Below are positions 1 to 12,751 of a stretch of 64,000 nt of DNA, in pieces. Origin of the DNA: Meloidogyne chitwoodi (lineage: Eukaryota > Nematoda > Chromadorea > Rhabditida > Meloidogynidae); the NCBI GenBank assembly GCA_015183035.1, contig JACZZP010000023.1:1-64000 (forward strand), written 5' to 3'. The stretch's first letter is position 1; each line of letters starts with the position of its first letter. The translations under genes were made by a program, and so were the position numbers. The notes beneath the pieces were generated by a model. The model did not search any database. It had not been told where the DNA came from and saw nothing but the letters and a program-made list of their open reading frames with translations.

Positions 1-728
1 TTTCAACATAAATTGAAACACTTGAAATGTTTCACAATAATGAAACACTTGAAATGTTTCAACAATAAATTGAAACACTTGAAATGTTTCAACAATAAAT
101 TGAAACACTTGAAATGTTTCAACAATAAATTGAAAACACTTGAAATGTTTCAACAATAAATTGAAACACTTGAAATGTTTCAACAATAATTGAAACACTT
201 GAAATGTTTCAACAATAAATTGAAACACTTGAAATGTTTCAACAATAAATTGAAACACTTGAAATGTTTCAACAATAAATTGAAACACTTGAAATGTTTC
301 AACAATAAATTGAAACACTTGAAATGTTTCAACAATAAATTGAAACACTTGAAATGTTTCAACAATAAATTGAAACACTTGAAATGTTTCAACAATAAAT
401 TGAAACACTTGAAATGTTTCAACAAGAAATTGAAACACTGAAATGTTTCAACAAGAAATTGAAACACTTGAAATGTTTCAACAATAAATTGAAACACTTG
501 AAATGTTTCAACAAGAAATTGAAACACTGAAATGTTTCAACAATAAATTGAAACACTTGAAATGTTTCAACAATAAATTGAAACACTTGAAATGTTTCAA
601 CAATAAATTGAAACACTTGAAATGTTTTCAACAATAAATTGAAACACTTGAAATGTTTCAACAATAAATTGAAACACTTGAAATGTTTCAACAAGAAATT
701 GAAATACTTGAAATGTTTCAACAATTTA
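1..728. repeat. 30-bp satellite, block L1 (irregular)
   Basis: Tandem copies of a 30-bp unit made of the halves AAATTGAAACACTTG and AAATGTTTCAACAAT. This block has many one- or two-base indels (for example near 26, 134, 188, 439, 527 and 624), unlike later blocks. It runs off the left edge of the window. The last unit before the spacer carries the junction variants GAAATACTTG and CAACAATTTA. Confidence 0.95.
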
Positions 729-1130
729 TGAAAATATTTTTGTTTTAATTATTTAAAGTCATAGAATCCAAATTTATAAAAGCAACTTTTTTTATAACTA
801 TGTACATAGTACTTCTATTTTGTATTATAATATTATTTACAAAACATCCAAAGCAAAATATTAAAAAAATTTACACGTAATTATTAGGACATTTAAAATT
901 TTTATAATTCTAATTGGAATAATCATATTGTATATAAATTTCTGTTCTCTGGCGACTGTTATAATATAACTGGAAATCTAAATCAACGAGAATTTGTTTG
1001 CACGTTGTGATAGAATTAATTAGAGATGAGAATTATTTTTTTTATACGAGAATTATTTTCACAGCGACACTTATAATTAAATATTATCTATCAATGTATA
1101 TTCAAGAGAAATTAGGTTAATGATATGTGC
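729..1130. repeat. Satellite spacer S1
   Basis: Non-repetitive AT-rich spacer from TGAAAATATTTTTG to TGATATGTGC. It is the first of five near-identical copies separating satellite blocks. It differs from the others by several small indels. It holds no supported gene: the 68-codon open frame seen in three sister copies starts at TTG and is broken here. Confidence 0.9.
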
Positions 1131-2100
1131 TTCAACAATAAATTGAAACACTTGAAATGTTTCAACAATAAATTGAAACACTTGAAATGTTTCAACAATA
1201 AATTGAAACACTTGAAATGTTTCAACAATAAATTGAAACACTTGAAATGTTTCAACAATAAATTGAAACACTTGAAATGTTTCAACAATAAATTGAAACA
1301 CTTGAAATGTTTCAACAATAAATTGAAACACTTGAAATGTTTCAACAATAAATTGAAACACTTGAAATGTTTCAACAATAAATTGAAACACTTGAAATGT
1401 TTCAACAATAAATTGAAACACTTGAAATGTTTCAACAATAAATTGAAACACTTGAAATGTTTCAACAATAAATTGAAACACTTGAAATGTTTCAACAAGA
1501 AATTGAAACACTTGAAATGTTTCAACAAGAAATTGAAACACTTGAAATGTTTCAACAATAAATTGAAACACTTGAAATGTTTCAACAATAAATTGAAACA
1601 CTTGAAATGTTTCAACAATAAATTGAAACACTTGAAATGTTTCAACAATAAATTGAAACACTTGAATGTTTCAACAATAAATTGAAACACTTGAATTGTT
1701 TCAACAATAAATTGAAACACTTGAATTGTTTCAACAAGAAATTGAAACACTTGAATTGTTTCAACAAGAAATTGAAACACTTGAAATGTTTCAACAAGAA
1801 ATTGAAACACTTGAAATGTTTCAACAAGAAATTGAAACACTTGAAATGTTTCAACAATAAATTGAAACACTTGAAATGTTTCAACAATAAATTGAAACAC
1901 TTGAAATGTTTCAACAATAAATTGAAACACTTGAAATGTTTCAACAATAAATTGAAACACTTGAAATGTTTCAACAATAAATTGAAACACTTGAAATGTT
2001 TCAACAAGAATTGAAACACTTGAGATGTTTCAACAATAAATTGAAACACTTGAAATGTTTCAACAAGAAATTGAAATACTTGAAATGTTTCAACAATTTA
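1131..2100. repeat. 30-bp satellite, block L2
   Basis: About 32 units of the 30-bp satellite. CAATAAATT and CAAGAAATT variants occur in runs, with a cluster of TTGAATTG variants around 1690-1760. The same run of variants recurs in block L5 (around 6545-6720), showing that blocks are related by copying of several units at once. A single-base loss near 1665 shifts the register. Confidence 0.95.
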
Positions 2101-2510
2101 TGAAAAATATTTTTGTTTTAATTATTTAAAGTCAATAGAATCCAAATTTATAAAAGCAACTTTTTTTTATAAACTATGTACATAGTACTTCTAATTTTGT
2201 ATTATAATATTATTTACAAAACATCCAAAGCAAAATATTAAAAAATTTACACGTAATTATTAGGACATTTAAAATTTTTATAATTCTAATTGGAAATAAT
2301 CATATTGTATATAAAATTTCTGTTCTCTGGCGACTGTTATAATATAACTGGAAATCTAAAATCACGAGAATTTGTTTGCACGTTGTGATAGAATTAATTA
2401 GAGATGAGAATTATTTTTTTATACGAGAAATTATTTTCACAGCGACACTTATAATTAAATATTATCTATCAATGTATATATTCAAGAGAAATTAGGTTAA
2501 TGATATGTGC
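2101..2510. repeat. Satellite spacer S2
   Basis: Second spacer copy, about 410 bp. Both junctions are identical to the other copies: CAACAATTTA then TGAAAAATA on the left, GATATGTGC then TTCAACAATA on the right. Confidence 0.9.
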
Positions 2511-4378
2511 TTCAACAATAAATTGAAACACTTGAAATGTTTCAACAATAAATTGAAACACTTGAAATGTTTCAACAATAAATTGAAACACTTGAAATGT
2601 TTCAACAATAAATTGAAACACTTGAAATGTTTCAACAATAAATTGAAACACTTGAAATGTTTCAACAATAAATTGAAACACTTGAAATGTTTCAACAAGA
2701 AATTGAAACACTTGAAATGTTTCAACAAGAAATTGAAACACTTGAAATGTTTCAACAATAAATTGAAACACTTGAAATGTTTCAACAATAAATTGAAACA
2801 CTTGAAATGTTTCAACAATAAATTGAAACACTTGAATTGTTTCAACAATAAATTGAAACACTTGAAATGTTTCAACAATAAATTGAAACACTTGAAATGT
2901 TTCAACAATAAATTGAAACACTTGAAATGTTTCAACAATAAATTGAAACACTTGAAATGTTTCAACAATAAATTGAAACACTTGAAATGTTTCAACAATA
3001 AATTGAAACACTTGAAATGTTTCAACAATAAATTGAAACACTTGAAATGTTTCAACAAGAAATTGAAACACTTGAAATGTTTCAACAGAAATTGAAACAC
3101 TTGAAATGTTTCAACAATAAATTGAAACACTTGAAATGTTTCAACAATTTGAAACACTTGAAATGTTTCAACAATAAATTGAAACACTTGAATTGTTTCA
3201 ACAATAAATTGAAACACTTGAAATGTTTCAACAATAAATTGAAACACTTGAAATGTTTCAACAATAAATTGAAACACTTGAAATGTTTCAACAATAAATT
3301 GAAACACTTGAAATGTTTCAACAATAAATTGAAACACTTGAAATGTTTCAACAATAAATTGAAACACTTGAAATGTTTCAACAATAAATTGAAACACTTG
3401 AAATGTTTCAACAATAAATTGAAACACTTGAAATGTTTCAACAATAAATTGAAACACTTGAAATGTTTCAACAATAAATTGAAACACTTGAAATGTTTCA
3501 ACAATAAATTGAAACACTTGAAATGTTTCAACAATAAATTGAAACACTTGAAATGTTTCAACAATAAATTGAAACACTTGAAATGTTTCAACAATAAATT
3601 GAAACACTTGAAATGTTTCAACAATAAATTGAAACACTTGAAATGTTTCAACAAGAAATTGAAACACTTGAAATGTTTCAACAAGAAATTGAAACACTTG
3701 AAATGTTTCAACAATAAATTGAAACACTTGAAATGTTTCAACAATAAATTGAAACACTTGAAATGTTTCAACAATAAATTGAAACACTTGAAATGTTTCA
3801 ACAATAAATTGAAACACTTGAAATGTTTCAACAATAAATTGAAACACTTGAAATGTTTCAACAATAAATTGAAACACTTGAAATGTTTCAACAATAAATT
3901 GAAACACTTGAAATGTTTCAACAATAAATTGAAACACTTGAAATGTTTCAACAATAAATTGAAACACTTGAAATGTTTCAACAATAAATTGAAACACTTG
4001 AAATGTTTCAACAATAAATTGAAACACTTGAAATGTTTCAACAAGAAATTGAAACACTTGAAATGTTTCAACAAGAAATTGAAACACTTGAAATGTTTCA
4101 ACAATAAATTGAAACACTTGAAATGTTTCAACAATAAATTGAAACACTTGAAATGTTTCAACAAGAAATTGAAACACTTGAAATGTTTCAACAATAAATT
4201 GAAACACTTGAAATGTTTCAACAATAAATTGAAACACTTGAAATGTTTCAACAATAAATTGAAACACTTGAAATGTTTCAACAATAAATTGAAACACTTG
4301 AAATGTTTCAACAATAAATTGAAACACTTGAAATGTTTCAACAAGAAATTGAAATACTTGAAATGTTTCAACAATTTA
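2511..4378. repeat. 30-bp satellite, block L3
   Basis: About 62 units, the longest left-hand block. Pairs of CAAGAAATT units recur at regular positions (about 2697, 3653, 4043) followed by CAATAAATT runs, which is a higher-order arrangement. One 3-bp-short unit (CAACAATTTGAAAC) lies near 3145. Confidence 0.95.
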
Positions 4379-4788
4379 TGAAAAATATTTTTGTTTTAAT
4401 TATTTAAAGTCAATAGAATCCAAATTTATAAAAGCAACTTTTTTTATAAACTATGTACATAGTACTTCTAATTTTGTATTATAATATTATTTACAAAACA
4501 TCCAAAGCAAAATATTAAAAAATTTACACGTAATTATTAGGACATTTAAAATTTTTATAATTCTAATTGGAAATAATCATATTGTATATAAAATTTCTGT
4601 TCTCTGGCGACTGTTATAATATAACTGGAAATCTAAAATCAACGAGAATTTGTTTGCACGTTGTGATAGAATTAATTAGAGATGAGAATTATTTTTTTAT
4701 ACGAGAAATTATTTTCACAGCGACACTTATAATTAAATATTATCTATCAATGTATATATTCAAGAGAAATTAGGTTAATGATATGTGC
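4379..4788. repeat. Satellite spacer S3
   Basis: Third spacer copy, about 410 bp, with the same two junctions. It contains the intact version of the 68-codon TTG-initiated frame (4567-4773), also present in S4 and S5. I read that frame as chance openness in a recently copied sequence. Confidence 0.9.
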
Positions 4789-5580
4789 TTCAACAATAAA
4801 TTGAAACACTTGAAATGTTTCAACAATAAATTGAAACACTTGAAATGTTTCAACAATAAATTGAAACACTTGAAATGTTTCAACAATAAATTGAAACACT
4901 TGAAATGTTTCAACAATAAATTGAAACACTTGAAATGTTTCAACAATAAATTGAAACACTTGAAATGTTTCAACAATAAATTGAAACACTTGAAATGTTT
5001 CAACAATAAATTGAAACACTTGAAATGTTTCAACAATAAATTGAAACACTTGAAATGTTTCAACAATAAATTGAAACACTTGAAATGTTTCAACAATAAA
5101 TTGAAACACTTGAAATGTTTCAACAATAAATTGAAACACTTGAAATGTTTCAACAATAAATTGAAACACTTGAAATGTTTCAACAATAAATTGAAACACT
5201 TGAAATGTTTCAACAATAAATTGAAACACTTGAAATGTTTCAACAATAAATTGAAACACTTGAAATGTTTCAACAAGAAATTGAAACACTTGAAATGTTT
5301 CAACAAGAAATTGAAACACTTGAAATGTTTCAACAATAAATTGAAACACTTGAAATGTTTCAACAAGAAATTGAAACACTTGAAATGTTTCAACAATAAA
5401 TTGAAACACTTGAAATGTTTCAACAATAAATTGAAACACTTGAAATGTTTCAACAATAAATTGAAACACTTGAAATGTTTCAACAATAAATTGAAACACT
5501 TGAAATGTTTCAACAATAAATTGAAACACTTGAAATGTTTCAACAAGAAATTGAAATACTTGAAATGTTTCAACAATTTA
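4789..5580. repeat. 30-bp satellite, block L4
   Basis: About 26 units, the shortest complete left-hand block, flanked by spacers S3 and S4. It is nearly perfectly regular. Confidence 0.95.
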
Positions 5581-5990
5581 TGAAAAATATTTTTGTTTTA
5601 ATTATTTAAAGTCAATAGAATCCAAATTTATAAAGCAACTTTTTTTATAAACTATGTACATAGTACTTCTAATTTTGTATTATAATATTATTTACAAAAC
5701 ATCCAAAGCAAAATATTAAAAAAATTTACACGTAATTATTAGGACATTTAAAATTTTTATAATTCTAATTGGAAATAATCATATTGTATATAAAATTTCT
5801 GTTCTCTGGCGACTGTTATAATATAACTGGAAATCTAAAATCAACGAGAATTTGTTTGCACGTTGTGATAGAATTAATTAGAGATGAGAATTATTTTTTT
5901 ATACGAGAAATTATTTTCACAGCGACACTTATAATTAAATATTATCTATCAATGTATATATTCAAGAGAAATTAGGTTAATGATATGTGC
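5581..5990. repeat. Satellite spacer S4
   Basis: Fourth spacer copy. Junctions and length match the other spacers. Confidence 0.9.
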
Positions 5991-6962
5991 TTCAACAATA
6001 AATTGAAACACTTGAAATGTTTCAACAATAAATTGAAACACTTGAAATGTTTCAACAATAAATTGAAACACTTGAAATGTTTCAACAATAAATTGAAACA
6101 CTTGAAATGTTTCAACAATAAATTGAAACACTTGAAATGTTTCAACAATAAATTGAAACACTTGAAATGTTTCAACAATAAATTGAAACACTTGAAATGT
6201 TTCAACAATAAATTGAAACACTTGAAATGTTTCAACAATAAATTGAAACACTTGAAATGTTTCAACAATAAATTGAAACACTTGAAATGTTTCAACAATA
6301 AATTGAAACACTTGAAATGTTTCAACAATAAATTGAAACACTTGAAATGTTTCAACAAGAAATTGAAACACTTGAAATGTTTCAACAAGAAATTGAAACA
6401 CTTGAAATGTTTCAACAATAAATTGAAACACTTGAAATGTTTCAACAATAAATTGAAACACTTGAAATGTTTCAACAATAAATTGAAACACTTGAAATGT
6501 TTCAACAATAAATTGAAACACTTGAAATGTTTCAACAATAAATTGAAACACTTGAATTGTTTCAACAATAAATTGAAACACTTGAATTGTTTCAACAAGA
6601 AATTGAAACACTTGAATTGTTTCAACAAGAAATTGAAACACTTGAAATGTTTCAACAAGAAATTGAAACACTTGAAATGTTTCAACAAGAAATTGAAACA
6701 CTTGAAATGTTTCAACAATAAATTGAAACACTTGAAATGTTTCAACAATAAATTGAAACACTTGAAATGTTTCAACAATAAATTGAAACACTTGAAATGT
6801 TTCAACAATAAATTGAAACACTTGAAATGTTTCAACAATAAATTGAAACACTTGAAATGTTTCAACAAGAAATTGAAACACTTGAGATGTTTCAACAATA
6901 AATTGAAACACTTGAAATGTTTCAACAAGAAATTGAAATACTTGAAATGTTTCAACAATTTA
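5991..6962. repeat. 30-bp satellite, block L5
   Basis: About 32 units. It shares with L2 the run of TTGAATTG units followed by several CAAGAAATT units and a late TTGAGATG unit, so the two blocks derive from one another. Confidence 0.95.
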
Positions 6963-7373
6963 TGAAAAATATTTTTGTTTTAATTATTTAAAGTCAATAG
7001 AATCCAAATTTATAAAAGCAACTTTTTTTATAAACTATGTACATAGTACTTCTAATTTTGTATTATAATATTATTTACAAAACATCCAAAGCAAAATATT
7101 AAAAAAATTTACACGTAATTATTAGGACATTTAAAATTTTTATAATTCTAATTGGAAATAATCATATTGTATATAAAATTTCTGTTCTCTGGCGACTGTT
7201 ATAATATAACTGGAAATCTAAAATCAACGAGAATTTGTTTGCACGTTGTGATAGAATTAATTAGAGATGAGAATTATTTTTTTATACGAGAAATTATTTT
7301 CACAGCGACACTTATAATTAAATATTATCTATCAATGTATATATTCAAGAGAAATTAGGTTAATGATATGTGC
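6963..7373. repeat. Satellite spacer S5
   Basis: Fifth spacer copy. Junctions and length match the other spacers. Confidence 0.9.
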
Positions 7374-9170
7374 TTCAACAATAAATTGAAACACTTGAAA
7401 TGTTTCAACAATAAATTGAAACACTTGAAATGTTTCAACAATAAATTGAAACACTTGAAATGTTTCAACAATAAATTGAAACACTTGAAATGTTTCAACA
7501 ATAAATTGAAACACTTGAAATGTTTCAACAATAAATTGAAACACTTGAAATGTTTCAACAAGAAATTGAAACACTTGAAATGTTTCAACAAGAAATTGAA
7601 ACACTTGAAATGTTTCAACAATAAATTGAAACACTTGAAATGTTTCAACAATAAATTGAAACACTTGAAATGTTTCAACAATAAATTGAAACACTTGAAT
7701 TGTTTCAACAATAAATTGAAACACTTGAAATGTTTCAACAATAAATTGAAACACTTGAAATGTTTCAACAATAAATTGAAACACTTGAAATGTTTCAACA
7801 ATAAATTGAAACACTTGAAATGTTTCAACAATAAATTGAAACACTTGAAATGTTTCAACAATAAATTGAAACACTTGAAATGTTTCAACAATAAATTGAA
7901 ACACTTGAAATGTTTCAACAAGAAATTGAAACACTTGAAATGTTTCAACAAGAAATTGAAACACTTGAAATGTTTCAACAATAAATTGAAACACTTGAAA
8001 TGTTTCAACAATAAATTGAAACACTTGAAATGTTTCAACAATAAATTGAAACACTTGAATTGTTTCAACAATAAATTGAAACACTTGAAATGTTTCAACA
8101 ATAAATTGAAACACTTGAAATGTTTCAACAATAAATTGAAACACTTGAAATGTTTCAACAATAAATTGAAACACTTGAAATGTTTCAACAATAAATTGAA
8201 ACACTTGAAATGTTTCAACAATAAATTGAAACACTTGAAATGTTTCAACAATAAATTGAAACACTTGAAATGTTTCAACAATAAATTGAAACACTTGAAA
8301 TGTTTCAACAATAAATTGAAACACTTGAAATGTTTCAACAATAAATTGAAACACTTGAAATGTTTCAACAATAAATTGAAACACTTGAAATGTTTCAACA
8401 ATAAATTGAAACACTTGAAATGTTTCAACAATAAATTGAAACACTTGAAATGTTTCAACAATAAATTGAAACACTTGAAATGTTTCAACAATAAATTGAA
8501 ACACTTGAAATGTTTCAACAAGAAATTGAAACACTTGAAATGTTTCAACAAGAAATTGAAACACTTGAAATGTTTCAACAATAAATTGAAACACTTGAAA
8601 TGTTTCAACAATAAATTGAAACACTTGAAATGTTTCAACAATAAATTGAAACACTTGAAATGTTTCAACAATAAATTGAAACACTTGAAATGTTTCAACA
8701 ATAAATTGAAACACTTGAAATGTTTCAACAATAAATTGAAACACTTGAAATGTTTCAACAATAAATTGAAACACTTGAAATGTTTCAACAATAAATTGAA
8801 ACACTTGAAATGTTTCAACAATAAATTGAAACACTTGAAATGTTTCAACAATAAATTGAAACACTTGAAATGTTTCAACAATAAATTGAAACACTTGAAA
8901 TGTTTCAACAAGAAATTGAAACACTTGAAATGTTTCAACAAGAAATTGAAACACTTGAAATGTTTCAACAATAAATTGAAACACTTGAAATGTTTCAACA
9001 ATAAATTGAAACACTTGAAATGTTTCAACAATAAATTGAAACACTTGAAATGTTTCAACAAGAAATTGAAACACTTGAAATGTTTCAACAATAAATTGAA
9101 ACACTTGAAATGTTTCAACAATAAATTGAAACACTTGAAATGTTTCAACAATAAATTGAAACACTTGAAA
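7374..9170. repeat. 30-bp satellite, block L6
   Basis: About 60 units. A motif of two CAAGAAATT units, three CAATAAATT units and one TTGAATTG unit appears twice (from about 7560 and 7920). The block ends abruptly at about 9170, where GAAATTTTGAATATATTC begins unique sequence without a sixth spacer. Confidence 0.95.
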
Positions 9171-9319
9171 TTTTGAATATATTCTTTGCTTGAATAATTA
9201 TTTTATATTAGCTGTTTAAAAATTTTTTATAAGTTAATTTATATTTTTATCTTCTAAAAAAGAACATGGGCAAAAATTTTATTCGATATAAATTTATTAA
9301 ACAATATATTAAACTAAAA

Positions 9320-12300
9320 TTATATTTTGTTCTTTGGCAAATTTGTTTCCCAAGCAGCTTGAATACTTAGAAAGTGTCTATCAGCTTCTAATTTGCCAGT
9401 ACTTTTTATTAATTGTCCTCCACGAATATCTTTTAAAAGAGTTGGTTTTTCATTTTTAGACCTTTGTTCTTCCTCTGCTGCAATTTTATTACTCTTTGAA
9501 TTATTAAAAAATAAACATTTAAAATTTTTAAATATTTTGCTCAAATCTCTCCTTAGAAATGGATGGCACCTTAAATGAAAATAATTTTATTTAATAAATT
9601 TAAAAACTTACAAAATCATTGATAATTCAATAAAGAAGCATAGATAAGTAATTGGAAGATATAAAATAAAACTAACACATAAAACAACACCAAATTGTGA
9701 TGTAACTATTCTAAAATATGCCAAACCTAGAGGAAGTCCAGCTATTATATTTATACAAACATGCAAACAAAGTGTAGGAATTAATTGTTTTGTTGTACGA
9801 ATATTCTCTGATAACTGAAAAAATAATTATTGATAACTTGTTTATTTAGGTTAAACATCCCATTTATTCGCAAATTCTTCAATTCATTTTTTATTTAATA
9901 AATTTATTTTTTATATTTTGCGAATAAATGGGCCGCCACACTCCTTCAAACACTTGAATCTTAGAAATTAGTATTTGTCTATTTCTATTTCTTTAAATAC
10001 TGTAAGACCTCATATTATTTTCTCTCATTCAAAAATTCGATATTCGCGCAATCTTATTTTATAAATTAATTTCTAAGACTCAAATGGAGGGATGGGTGTG
10101 TCATAACCAAAAAAGTACTTAATTATTAAATAAACAAAAATACTCTTTAAATAACCTGATATCTGCCTGTTAATTTATGAGCACTTAGTGCGGAACCATT
10201 TCTTTCAAAATAAACTTTTTCATTATGCCTTAAGAGTCTTAGAAAAATCTGAAATATTTTTTAAAAATTATAAAAATATTTAAAAATTCTTACAAAAATT
10301 TCAATAATTCCAAAAGTTGACATAATTGACTGACTTATTACATTAACTAATAAATTATCTACTTCAGTTGAGTTGGAAAAATAATATGCTGTTATTATAG
10401 TGATAATACTCTATTTAAATAAAAGTTTATTTTAAATAAAATATGGAAAAATTTGCTTTGAGGGCCCAGATTCCGATCTGTACAATATATATGTCATTCG
10501 AAAGAGCTCGTCGAGTAGAGTCGAACGACATCAAAAAAAGTTTTGGGACTCAAGTCGGAGCCGAGATACAGGTCCCCGAAAATTGAAAAACCATACGGGG
10601 GAGTAAGCTCATATTTGGGGTGAAAAATTCGAATATGAGTATAATAGCTCATTCGAAAGTGCTATTCGAGACTATCGAATGAGACCAAAATTGTCTTGAT
10701 TGAACGATTTTGAACAAAATTATGAAGGATCGAAGTTTGCTGGAAACTCGTCAAACTTGGACCTATTGGGAGTGTTTTTTATGGCTTCTTCATTCGGGAG
10801 CCCATCTCTCCTTGGCTTTTTGTACATGCGTCATTCTACGGCGCAAATTACAACAATTCAGTGAAAATAATTTAGGAGCAGCCGCGGTAATCACCTCAAA
10901 TGAGCTTACTCCCCCGTATGGTTTTTCAATTTTCGGGGACCTGTATCTCGGCTCCGGCTTGAGTCCCAAAACTTTTTTTGATGTCGTTCGACTCTACTCG
11001 ACGAGCTCTTTCGAATGACATATATATTGTACAGATCGGAATCTGGGCCCTCAAAGCAAGTTTTACCTAAAATATATTAAACAAAGTTTATTTTAAATAA
11101 ATTTTTATTAATTTTATTGGCATGCCGACACTTCCGGACCAACGCTTCTGGACTCAAACTTCTGGTCCAAAACTTGGATATATATTTAGTACCATGCTAC
11201 AAAGTTGTTGAATAAATTATTATACCAATTGGTCCTTTAAAGAGGGAAATAAACTAATTTCTTTGTAAGCTTTTGTGGGCGTCCGGAAATGTCGGTCCTG
11301 AAGTGTCGCTCTACCATTTTATTAGTATATTTATGAGTTAATTTTAAAAAATTCAGATTAAATTTAAAAAAAATACAAAAATTTTCTGTACTTTGTAAAA
11401 AATAAATTAAAAAAATCGACTTTTAGAGAGCTTTGAATTATAAGGGTAATTTAAAATTAACCATGGAAACAATCTTTTCATAAATCACGTGTTAATATTC
11501 ATTATATACCCAATTTAGTGCAGCAAAAATGTATCAACCTTATACCTTTTATTTATTTTCAAAAATTTAAAAAATTCCCCCTTTTCAAGCCGGGAAAGGT
11601 TCCTTTTGAAATTGGAAATAAATTTAACTAAATTTTCCTATTTCGGATTCAGGCCGGTAATTTTATAATTCAAATTCCCTTTCCCAGTTTTTTCAAAATT
11701 CCAATTTCTAATTTTGTTTAAAATTTTATGAATTATTTATTTAAATTTATTTAAATAATTTAAATAAAATATATATATATATTTATTTCTTTTACTTACA
11801 TCAATAATAACCCAAGTATAAGTAAACCATTTTGAACGATAATTCTCATAATTGGATACCCAAACTGTTGCTAATAATCTTTCCATAATTATTGTATGAC
11901 AAAGAAAGTTTCTAAAATACATAACTACACTATATATAAATACTATAATCTTGGGAGAATAAAACATATTATTTAAAATTAGTCGAAGTATTAGAACATA
12001 TGATCTAACTAAAAATTAAAAAAATTAATTAAAATTAATTAATAAATAAAAATAATTAAAAAATTAATTTAAATACTTTTTTAATCTTTTAATTATTAAA
12101 CATTTAGTAATTTTGAAAAATATTTATTTGAGGTACCGCTCGACTTTTTTTTTATCCGAAAACCCGAAATTTCATCAAAACAACCCTAAATCTAACTATT
12201 AAACTCAACCAGTGACATTTCTTTTATATGCTAGAAGTCAAAAAATAATTACACATTTTTGGAAATAGAACAGTACAATTATATCATAAATAATAAAATT

Positions 12301-12751
12301 AAAAAATAACAGCTGTATTTTATCTAATAATTTATCTAATCTTGCTAGAAAAAGTTAAAAGAAATTATTGGAATTATTTATTAAATATTACTACCAATGA
12401 ATAAAATATATTATTTAATTTTAAAATAATTTTTTTAATTAAATATGTATCAATATTTTAAATTTAAAAAAATTAAATAATTAATTTACAAATTGTTCGA
12501 AGAAAAATAAAAAAGCTTTGAGAGAGAAGAATAAATTTTAAATTTGGATGCAGAACAGATGTTTTTAAAATTAAATAAAAATTTAATGCTGAGAAAGGTC
12601 CGACCAAAATTAAATTTCCAAATAAATCTAATATATTATGAATTAATAAAAATAAATATTCAAAAAAGTCTGTAGGTTGATAACTATTTAATTGATGTGT
12701 AATATTTATATTATTATTTAGTTCACTGTTGTTGTTGTTAATATTATCCAT
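9320..12751 (-). CDS. Serpentine chemoreceptor, class ab (Srab)-like GPCR, 6 exons
   Basis: Exons on the minus strand: 12751-12490, 12008-11800, 10410-10294, 10248-10156, 9814-9612 and 9569-9320. All have GT..AG borders, phases agree, and they total 1134 nt (377 residues). The N-terminus is Asn-rich with an N-glycosylation site (NIT), followed by hydrophobic segments typical of a seven-helix receptor. Family-like stretches include MERLLATV after helix 3, LTGRYQLSENIRTT before helix 6 and CHPFLRRDL after helix 7. In known nematodes such receptors are candidate chemosensory GPCRs in neuron membranes. Intron 2 (about 1.4 kb) holds the inverted-repeat elements at 10441-11082 and 11119-11315, yet splice sites and frame are intact. 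The GPCR class is clear; assignment to Srab rather than the sister Sra family is from remembered motifs only. Confidence 0.75.
10441..11082. mobile_element. Long inverted-repeat (foldback) element in receptor intron
   Basis: Arms of roughly 165 bp (10452-10617 and 10897-11064) are nearly perfect inverted copies, starting GCTTTGAGGGCCCAGATTCC and ending at CATACGGGGGAGTAAGCTCA. The ~280-bp centre is much more GC-rich than the surroundings. A 19-bp direct repeat, AAAGTTTATTTTAAATAAA, lies just outside both ends (10422-10440 and 11083-11101). The 102-codon frame at 10710-11018 runs from the centre into one arm and is unlikely to be a gene. Superfamily not recognised. Confidence 0.85.
11119..11315. 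mobile_element. 197-bp inverted-repeat MITE with 8-bp TSD
   Basis: The ends share CGACACTTC(C/A)GGACC in inverted orientation over about 35 bp. The element is flanked by the exact 8-bp direct repeat ATTTTATT (11111-11118 and 11316-11323). An 8-bp duplication fits hAT-type insertion, though the terminus GGCATGCC/GGTAGAG is not a classical hAT end. Confidence 0.8.

Noticed and set aside
4567..4773. 68-codon conserved frame in spacers S3, S4 and S5.
   Set aside because: It starts at TTG, is broken in S1 and S2 and has no counterpart in the diverged right-hand spacer. Identity among copies reflects recent copying, not selection.
1..9170. CRISPR array: direct repeats with spacers.
   Set aside because: Repeats are contiguous with no unique 25-40 bp spacers, the long spacers are near-identical to each other, and the window is plainly eukaryotic.
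9393..9578. Plus-strand 61-codon frame opposite the receptor's last exon.
   Set aside because: It is the antisense of the chemoreceptor C-terminal exon, which has splice and homology support on the minus strand.
10710..11018. 102-residue plus-strand protein with a Trp-rich start.
   Set aside because: It begins in the centre of the foldback element and runs into its right arm, whose inverted copy is non-coding. No splice partner.
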